Shown here in pieces: positions 58,964 to 64,000 of a stretch of 64,000 nt of DNA (its first letter is position 1; the number at the start of each line of letters is the position of its first letter). Source of the DNA: Pseudomonadota bacterium (lineage in GTDB: Bacteria > Pseudomonadota > Alphaproteobacteria > Rhizobiales > Phreatobacteraceae); contig JAIUOO010000001.1 of NCBI GenBank assembly GCA_020161695.1, forward strand, positions 372,001 to 436,000, given 5' to 3'. The notes under the pieces were generated by a model. That model was not told where the DNA came from and made no database searches. It worked only from the letters and a program-made list of their open reading frames with translations. The translations under genes and the position numbers were made by a program.

Positions 58964-59773
58964 ATGACCACCACCCGCATCGCAATTGCCGGCCTCGGCG
59001 CCATCGGCAAGGCGCTCGCCACGCGCATTGCCGCCGGATCGATCCCCGGAACCACGCTTGCCTGCGTCGCCGCGCGCGATGCGGCCAAAGCGCGCGCCTG
59101 GCTCGATGAAGCCGGGATCGGCGCGCCGGTCGTGGCGCTCGACGCCTTCCCCGACCATGCCGATCTCGCGGTGGAATGCGCCCCGGCGGCGATCATCGAG
59201 GAGATCTGCGCGCCGATGCTCAAGGCCGGCAAGAAGGTGATGGTGCTGTCCTGCGGCGCGCTGCTGCCGCGCCCGCAGATCCTCGAGCTCGCCAAGGCCC
59301 ATGGCGGCCAGATCATCGTGCCGACCGGCGCGCTGCTCGGTCTCGACGCGGTGACCGCCGCCGCAGAAGGCACGATCAATTCGGTGCGGATGACCACCCG
59401 CAAGCCGCCGCGGGGTCTCGTCGGCGCGCCCTATCTCGCCGAGAAGGGCCTCGACATGGACAAGATCACCGAACCGACGCTGATCTTCTCCGGCACGGCG
59501 CGCGAGGCGGCCAGGGGCTTCCCCGCCAATGTCAACGTCGCGGCCGCGCTGTCGCTCGCCGGCATCGGCCCCGACCGTACGACCATCGACATCTGGGCGG
59601 ATCCGGGAGTGACCCGCAACTGCCACTCGATCGAGGTGGATGCCGACTCGGCCAAGCTGACGCTCGCCATCGAGAACATCCCGTCCGAGAACCCCAAGAC
59701 CGGCCGCATCACCGCGCTGTCGGTGATCGCCGCGCTGCGCAAGCTCAACGCGCCGCTGCGCGTCGGCACCTGA
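58964..59773 (+). CDS. nadX: L-aspartate dehydrogenase-like (NadX)
   Basis: 269 residues from the ATG at 58964 (GGAG six bases upstream). Rossmann motif GLGAIGKALATR at the N-terminus, ECAPAAIIEE, VMVLSCGALLPRPQILELAK, VPTGALLGLDAV, and the active-site His in TRNCHSIEVD. Oxidises aspartate to iminoaspartate, either for NAD synthesis or, in a different setting, for aspartate breakdown. It lies between two orphan TTT binding-protein genes, which suggests a role in amino- or carboxylic-acid use. Confidence 0.9.
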   Translation: MTTTRIAIAGLGAIGKALATRIAAGSIPGTTLACVAARDAAKARAWLDEAGIGAPVVALDAFPDHADLAVECAPAAIIEEICAPMLKAGKKVMVLSCGALLPRPQILELAKAHGGQIIVPTGALLGLDAVTAAAEGTINSVRMTTRKPPRGLVGAPYLAEKGLDMDKITEPTLIFSGTAREAARGFPANVNVAAALSLAGIGPDRTTIDIWADPGVTRNCHSIEVDADSAKLTLAIENIPSENPKTGRITALSVIAALRKLNAPLRVGT

Positions 59774-59937
59774 CAGCGGCCGCGAGCCGCCCGGCCGGGC
59801 CGCACGCCGGCCTTGCCGGGCCACGCCTTGAAACCCCGGATCGACGCGCTAGTCTCCCTGCAACCGGCACAGCAAGCCGGACCAGCAGCGGCAGATGCCA
59901 ACAAGGCCGCGTCGAGGACACGATCCGGGGAACCCCA

Positions 59938-60909
59938 ATGCGCTCATTCATCGCGGCCGGTGCGGCCGCATTGTCCATGCTGCTGTCCGGCGCGCCCGCC
60001 GACGCCCAGAACTGGCCGCAGCGGCCGATCACCTTCATGGTGCCCTTCGCGGCCGGCGGCGGCACCGACGCCTTCGCAAGGCCGCTTGCCGCCGAGCTGG
60101 AAAAGCGCCTCGGCCAGGGCATCGTCATCGAGAACCGCGCCGGTGCCGGCGGCACGGCCGGAGCGCTGGTCGCCTCGCGCCAGACGCCCGACGGCTACTA
60201 TTTCTTCGTCGGCGCGGCGCATCACACCATCGCGCCGTCGCTCTATCCGCGGCTCGACTACAATATCGAGACCGATTTCATCCCGGTCGCGATCATCGCC
60301 CAGCCGCCGCAGATCATCGTGGTCAACCCGCGCCGCATCCCTGCGCGCACGCTCACGGAGCTGATCGCGCTCGCCAAGTCCAAGCCGGACGGCCTCGTCT
60401 ACGGTTCAGCCGGCATCGGCACGACCCATCACCTCTCGGCCGAGCTGTTCAAGCTGCTCACCGGTACGCAGATCCGCCACGTTCCCTATCGCGGTGCGGG
60501 GCCGGCCATGGCCGACCTCGTCGCCGCGCAGGTGGACATGGTGTTCGACGGGCTCGGCACCTCGGCCCCGCAGATCCAGGGCGGCCAGATTCACGGCATC
60601 GCGCTGGCGGCGCCGCAGCGCAATCCAGCCATCCCCAACGTGCCGACGACGGGCGAGGCCGGCCTCCAGAATTTCGAGGTGTCGACCTGGTATGCCGTCT
60701 TCGCGATCAAGGGCACGCCGCAGCCGATCGTCGATCGCATGCGGCAGGAAATCCGCCAGGCGCTCGGCCTGCAGAACATCCGCGAGGCCTGGGCGCGCAA
60801 CGGCTCGGACATCCCGACGGTGGAGGGCGAGGCCTTCGGCCGCTTCGTCTCCTCCGAGGTGCAGCGCTGGCGCAAGGTGGTGACCGACGCCAACATCAAG
60901 CTGGAGTGA
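59938..60909 (+). CDS. Tripartite tricarboxylate transporter substrate-binding protein (orphan)
   Basis: 323 residues from the ATG at 59938 (GGGGAA upstream). Signal peptide (FIAAGAAALSMLLSGAPADA), then NWPQRPITFMVPFAAGGGTD and GAGGTAGALVASRQTPDGYY. The conserved IRHVPYRGAGPAMADLVAAQ is present. It is 164 bases after nadX on the same strand and ends at a strong terminator, so co-transcription with nadX is plausible. No permease nearby; substrate unknown. Confidence 0.92.
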   Translation: MRSFIAAGAAALSMLLSGAPADAQNWPQRPITFMVPFAAGGGTDAFARPLAAELEKRLGQGIVIENRAGAGGTAGALVASRQTPDGYYFFVGAAHHTIAPSLYPRLDYNIETDFIPVAIIAQPPQIIVVNPRRIPARTLTELIALAKSKPDGLVYGSAGIGTTHHLSAELFKLLTGTQIRHVPYRGAGPAMADLVAAQVDMVFDGLGTSAPQIQGGQIHGIALAAPQRNPAIPNVPTTGEAGLQNFEVSTWYAVFAIKGTPQPIVDRMRQEIRQALGLQNIREAWARNGSDIPTVEGEAFGRFVSSEVQRWRKVVTDANIKLE

Positions 60910-60936
60910 CGGGACGCGCCGTTGCTGTCGCCAATG

Positions 60937-60965
60937 AAGGCCCGCCTCGTCCGGCGGGCCTTTTT
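60937..60965 (+). terminator. Rho-independent terminator after the nadX-linked binding-protein gene
   Basis: AAGGCCCGCC and GGCGGGCCTT with a short TCGTCC loop and a run of five T. It also lies just beyond the stop of the convergent FAD/Fe-S gene. Confidence 0.9.
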
Positions 60966-63908
60966 CTATCGGGTGGCCGCCTCGAGGCTCATGGCCAGCA
61001 CACGCGCCACATGGACCGCCTCGCGCCCCGCGCCATCGGCGATCTGGTGGCGGCAGGAAGTGCCGTCGGCGACGATGATGGCATCGTCCGGCGCCTTGCG
61101 GACGGCCGGCAGCAGCGAAAGCTCCGCCATGGCGAGCGAGGTGTCGATGGTGTCGGCGTGATAGCCGAAGGCACCGGCCATGCCGCAGCACGAACTCTCC
61201 ACCGTCTGCACCTCCAGCCCGGGAACGAGGCGCAGCGTGCCCTCCACCGCTCCCATCGCGCCGAAGGCCTTCTGATGGCAATGGCCGTGCAGCACCGCCT
61301 TCGCTTTCATCTCGCCGAGCGGCAGCGACAGGCGACCCGCCCTGGCCTCGGCGGCAACGAATTCCTCGAACAGGACGGCGGCCCTGCCGACCGCACCCGC
61401 CTCGGGCGTCCGGAGCAGCGCGGGTATCTCGTCGCGAAACGAGAACAGGCAGGACGGCTCCAGCCCGATGATCGGCACGCCCCGCGCCGCGAAGGGGTGC
61501 AGGGCCGCGACCGAGCGCTCGGCCTCCTTGCGCGCCTCGGCGATCATGCCGGTGGAGAGGTAGGTGCGCCCGCAGCAGAGGCCCCGGCGGCTGCCGTCGC
61601 GCGCGCGGACGTGATTCACGCGGCAGCCGGCCGCGACGAGCACGCGGACGGCATCCTCCAGCGTCTCCCGCTCGAAGGCGCGATTGAACGTGTCGGCGAA
61701 GAGCACGACCTCGCGGCCGCCCTCCGGCCCCTCCACAGCGGGGGGTGCGAAGACGTCCGAGCGCCATTTCGGCAGCGAACGCCGCGCCGAGAAGCGCGCC
61801 AGCCTTTCGGAGAGCGCCGCCAGGCCGGGCGCGCGGTCGCGCAGGTTCATCAGCCAGGGCACCTTTGCCGCAAGGCCGGCATAACGCGGCAGATGGGCGA
61901 CGAGGCGGCTGTGGAGGTCGACGCCGAAGCGCTGCACGCGCTGCGCGGTCACCTCGATCTTCATGCGCGCCATGTCGACGCCGGTCGGGCATTCGCGCTT
62001 GCAGGCCTTGCAGGAGACGCAGAGGGAGAGGCTTTCGGCCATGGCGTCTGACGTCAGCGCATCCGGGCCGAGCTGTCCGGTCATGGCGAGGCGCAGCGTG
62101 TTGGCCCGCCCGCGGGTGACATGCTGCTCATCGCGCGTCACCCGGTAGCTCGGGCACATGGCGCCGCCGTCGAGCTTCCGGCAGGTGCCGTTGTTGTTGC
62201 ACATCTCGATCGCGCCGAGAAAACCCCGGGACGCGCCGGGATAGTCGGACCAGTCGAGCGCCGGTTTGATCTCGACGCCCTCATAACCCGGCGGATAGCG
62301 GAACAGCGTCCGGTCATCCATCCTCGGGGCGCGCACGATCTTGCCGGGGTTGAACAGGCCTTCGGGGTCGAAGCGGTCCTTGACCTCCTCGAACGCGCGC
62401 ACGAGGCGCTCCCCGAACATCTCGCCATGAAACTCGGACCGGACGATGCCGTCGCCGTGCTCGCCGGAATGCGAGCCCTTGTACTGGCGCACCAGCGCGA
62501 AAGCCTGCTCCGCCATGGAGCGCATGCGCTTGGCGTCCACGTCCAGCTTCATGTTGAGCACCGGGCGGACATGCAGACACCCGACCGAGGCATGCGCGTA
62601 CCAGGTGCCTTCGGTACCATGGGCACGGAAGATATCGGTCAGGCTCGCCGTATAGGCGGCGAGGTCATTCAGCGGCACCGCGCAGTCCTCGACGAAGGAG
62701 ACCGGCTTTCCCGCTTCCTTCATCGACATCATGATGTTGAGGCCGGACGAGCGCATCTCTGTGACCGCCGCCTGCCAGGCCGGCTCGACCACCGGCACGA
62801 CGCCACCGAAATGCCGACCCTCTCCGCTCCACGAAAACCCGAGATCGCCCATCAGGGCTTCGAGGTCCTTCAGCTTCTTCAGGTTTTCAGCTTCCGTCTC
62901 CTCCGCGAATTCCACCACCAGCAGCGCGTCGGGATCGCCCTTCACCACGCGTTCGATGGTCGGGCGGAACATGGCGATGTCGCGGGCAAGGCCGATCATC
63001 GTGCGGTCCACGAGTTCGACCGCGATGGGCTTCAGCGTGACCAGATGTTGCGCGGCATCCATGGCCTGATGGAATGCGCCGAAATGGCAGACGCCGAAGA
63101 CCTTGGGCCCGATCAGCGGCCAGAGCTTCAGGTCCACCGCCGTGGTGAAGGCGAGCGTGCCCTCAGAGCCCACGAGGATATGCGCCATGTTGTTGGCGGG
63201 ACCGTTCGGCACGAGCGCGTCGAGATTGTAGCCGCCGACCCGGCGCTGGACCTTCGGGAACCGCGCCTCGACCTCCGCCGCCTCGCGTTCGCCGAGGGTG
63301 AGGAGGTCGCGGGTGATGAGGTCCGCGTCGTTGCGAAGGGCATCGGCGCGGGCCACCTCGCCGAACCAGCGGCGGCTGCCGTCCGCGAGCGCCGCCTCCA
63401 CCTGGATGACGTTGTTTCGCATGGTGCCGTAGCGCAGCGAGCGACCACCGCAGGAATTGTTGGCGGTCATGCCGCCGATGGTGGCGCGCGATGCCGTGGA
63501 AACGTCCACGGGGAACCAGAGCCCGTGCTTCTTGAGCTGGCGGTTGAGGTCGTCGAGGACGATGCCGGGCTCGACTCGGACAGTGCGGCCGGCGACATCA
63601 AGGTCGAGGATGCGGTTGAGACGCTTCGAGCAGTCGACCACCAGCGAGGTGTTGACGGTCTGCCCGCATTGCGACGTGCCGCCGCCACGCGGCAGGACAG
63701 TGACGCCTTCCTCGCGGGCCAGAGCCACGGCCTTGATCGCATCGTCCATCGTGTCAGGCACGACCACGCCGATGGGCATGATCTGGTAGATCGAGGCGTC
63801 GGTGGCATAGCGCCCGCGCGCGAAGGCATCGAACAGGATGTCGCCCTTCACCTCACTCGCGAGGCGGCGCTTGAGCGGGGTGTCCGGAATGTTGCTCATG
63901 TCATTCAT
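60966..63908 (-). CDS. FAD-linked oxidase fused to Fe-S/CCG domains (D-2-hydroxyacid dehydrogenase-like)
   Basis: 980 residues. The N-terminal FAD_binding_4 domain has VTVLPRGGGTSQCGQTVNTS and GMTANNSCGGRSLRYGT; an FAD-oxidase C domain follows (to about 540). Then Cys-rich clusters CNNNGTCRK (about 568) and CVSCKACKRECPTGVDMARM (about 630) bind 4Fe-4S, and two CCG repeats (GLCCGRTYLST, SSCCGMAGAFGY) bind heterodisulfide-reductase-like centres. This fused layout resembles YdiJ/Dld-II-type enzymes that oxidise D-2-hydroxyacids such as D-lactate or D-2-hydroxyglutarate and pass electrons to the membrane. The first ATG at 63908 is chosen; one at 63899 is also possible. Confidence 0.92.
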   Translation of the reverse strand: MNDMSNIPDTPLKRRLASEVKGDILFDAFARGRYATDASIYQIMPIGVVVPDTMDDAIKAVALAREEGVTVLPRGGGTSQCGQTVNTSLVVDCSKRLNRILDLDVAGRTVRVEPGIVLDDLNRQLKKHGLWFPVDVSTASRATIGGMTANNSCGGRSLRYGTMRNNVIQVEAALADGSRRWFGEVARADALRNDADLITRDLLTLGEREAAEVEARFPKVQRRVGGYNLDALVPNGPANNMAHILVGSEGTLAFTTAVDLKLWPLIGPKVFGVCHFGAFHQAMDAAQHLVTLKPIAVELVDRTMIGLARDIAMFRPTIERVVKGDPDALLVVEFAEETEAENLKKLKDLEALMGDLGFSWSGEGRHFGGVVPVVEPAWQAAVTEMRSSGLNIMMSMKEAGKPVSFVEDCAVPLNDLAAYTASLTDIFRAHGTEGTWYAHASVGCLHVRPVLNMKLDVDAKRMRSMAEQAFALVRQYKGSHSGEHGDGIVRSEFHGEMFGERLVRAFEEVKDRFDPEGLFNPGKIVRAPRMDDRTLFRYPPGYEGVEIKPALDWSDYPGASRGFLGAIEMCNNNGTCRKLDGGAMCPSYRVTRDEQHVTRGRANTLRLAMTGQLGPDALTSDAMAESLSLCVSCKACKRECPTGVDMARMKIEVTAQRVQRFGVDLHSRLVAHLPRYAGLAAKVPWLMNLRDRAPGLAALSERLARFSARRSLPKWRSDVFAPPAVEGPEGGREVVLFADTFNRAFERETLEDAVRVLVAAGCRVNHVRARDGSRRGLCCGRTYLSTGMIAEARKEAERSVAALHPFAARGVPIIGLEPSCLFSFRDEIPALLRTPEAGAVGRAAVLFEEFVAAEARAGRLSLPLGEMKAKAVLHGHCHQKAFGAMGAVEGTLRLVPGLEVQTVESSCCGMAGAFGYHADTIDTSLAMAELSLLPAVRKAPDDAIIVADGTSCRHQIADGAGREAVHVARVLAMSLEAATR

Positions 63909-64000
63909 GATCGTCGCCCTGCACCGAGGCGCGTCCTTGGAGGCGCTCGATAGCGAGCCTCGAAAGCAGTCAGCCTACTTGACTTGAATTTTGCATTCAT

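Noticed and set aside
1..64000. tRNA, rRNA, insertion sequences, integrase or attachment sites
   Set aside because: None recognised on reading both strands; a tRNAscan and IS search would be needed to exclude short or unusual ones.

Overview
The window is GC-rich, densely coded chromosomal DNA from an alphaproteobacterium of the order Hyphomicrobiales (Rhizobiales). The evidence is a MucR/Ros regulator, a DivJ-like cell-cycle kinase locus, DUF2336, DUF5330, DUF1491 and DUF6456 proteins, CtrA-type boxes, an Flp pilin, several tripartite tricarboxylate (TTT/Bug) transport proteins, and short palindromic intergenic repeats of the rhizobial type. The genus cannot be fixed from sequence alone. Bosea, Phreatobacter and Bradyrhizobium relatives are all plausible. 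I see no rRNA, tRNA, prophage, transposase or CRISPR array.

Layout. 1-5.8 kb: the start of a DUF47 (PhoU-like) gene running off the left edge, YcgN, a class A penicillin-binding protein, a DUF1214/DUF1254 pair, a lipoprotein and a 66-residue protein. 5.8-12.5 kb: two related CtrA-like promoter segments, a DUF2336 protein, the DivJ-type kinase/peptidoglycan-binding/DUF1491 operon, DUF5330, SufE and a dehalogenase. 12.6-22 kb: class IV aminotransferase, methyltransferase with divergent MerR, a large acidic membrane protein, superoxide dismutase, a VWA protein, an MFS carrier and oligopeptidase B. 22.4-24.4 kb: mucR, an unknown 111-residue gene, and a DnaA-domain-IV-like protein overlapping DUF6456. 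The upstream region of that pair carries three DnaA-box-like 9-mers with a changed core. This is the most unusual feature I found. 24.4-35.6 kb: M20 peptidase, receiver-like protein, HerA-like ATPase, amidase, MeaB, a lipoprotein hydrolase and the tctC-tctB-tctA operon.

35.9-43.6 kb: mazEF, methylmalonyl-CoA mutase (mutA-scpA, functionally linked to meaB about 5 kb away) and the folP-folB-folK operon. 43.9-50.9 kb: M48 protease plus DsbA-like thioredoxin, aminotransferase plus pyroglutamyl peptidase, a phosphoesterase, vapBC and a Tat-exported beta-helix protein. 50.9-56.6 kb: a tandem pair of paralogous small membrane proteins diverging, across a perfect CtrA box, from a secreted protein; gamma-carbonic anhydrase; a less GC-rich ClpP-like periplasmic protein; ferredoxin-NADP reductase; and an Flp pilin with its own CtrA box. 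56.8-64 kb: a PfkB sugar kinase, two orphan TTT binding proteins around an aspartate dehydrogenase, and a 980-residue FAD/iron-sulfur oxidoreductase.

Working together: propionyl/methylmalonyl-CoA use (MutA-ScpA-MeaB), folate synthesis (FolP-FolB-FolK), carboxylate uptake (TTT proteins), envelope quality control (PBP, M48, DsbA) and a CtrA/DivJ-linked cell-cycle layer. Dispersed repeats fill many gene ends, and no large mobile insertion is visible.
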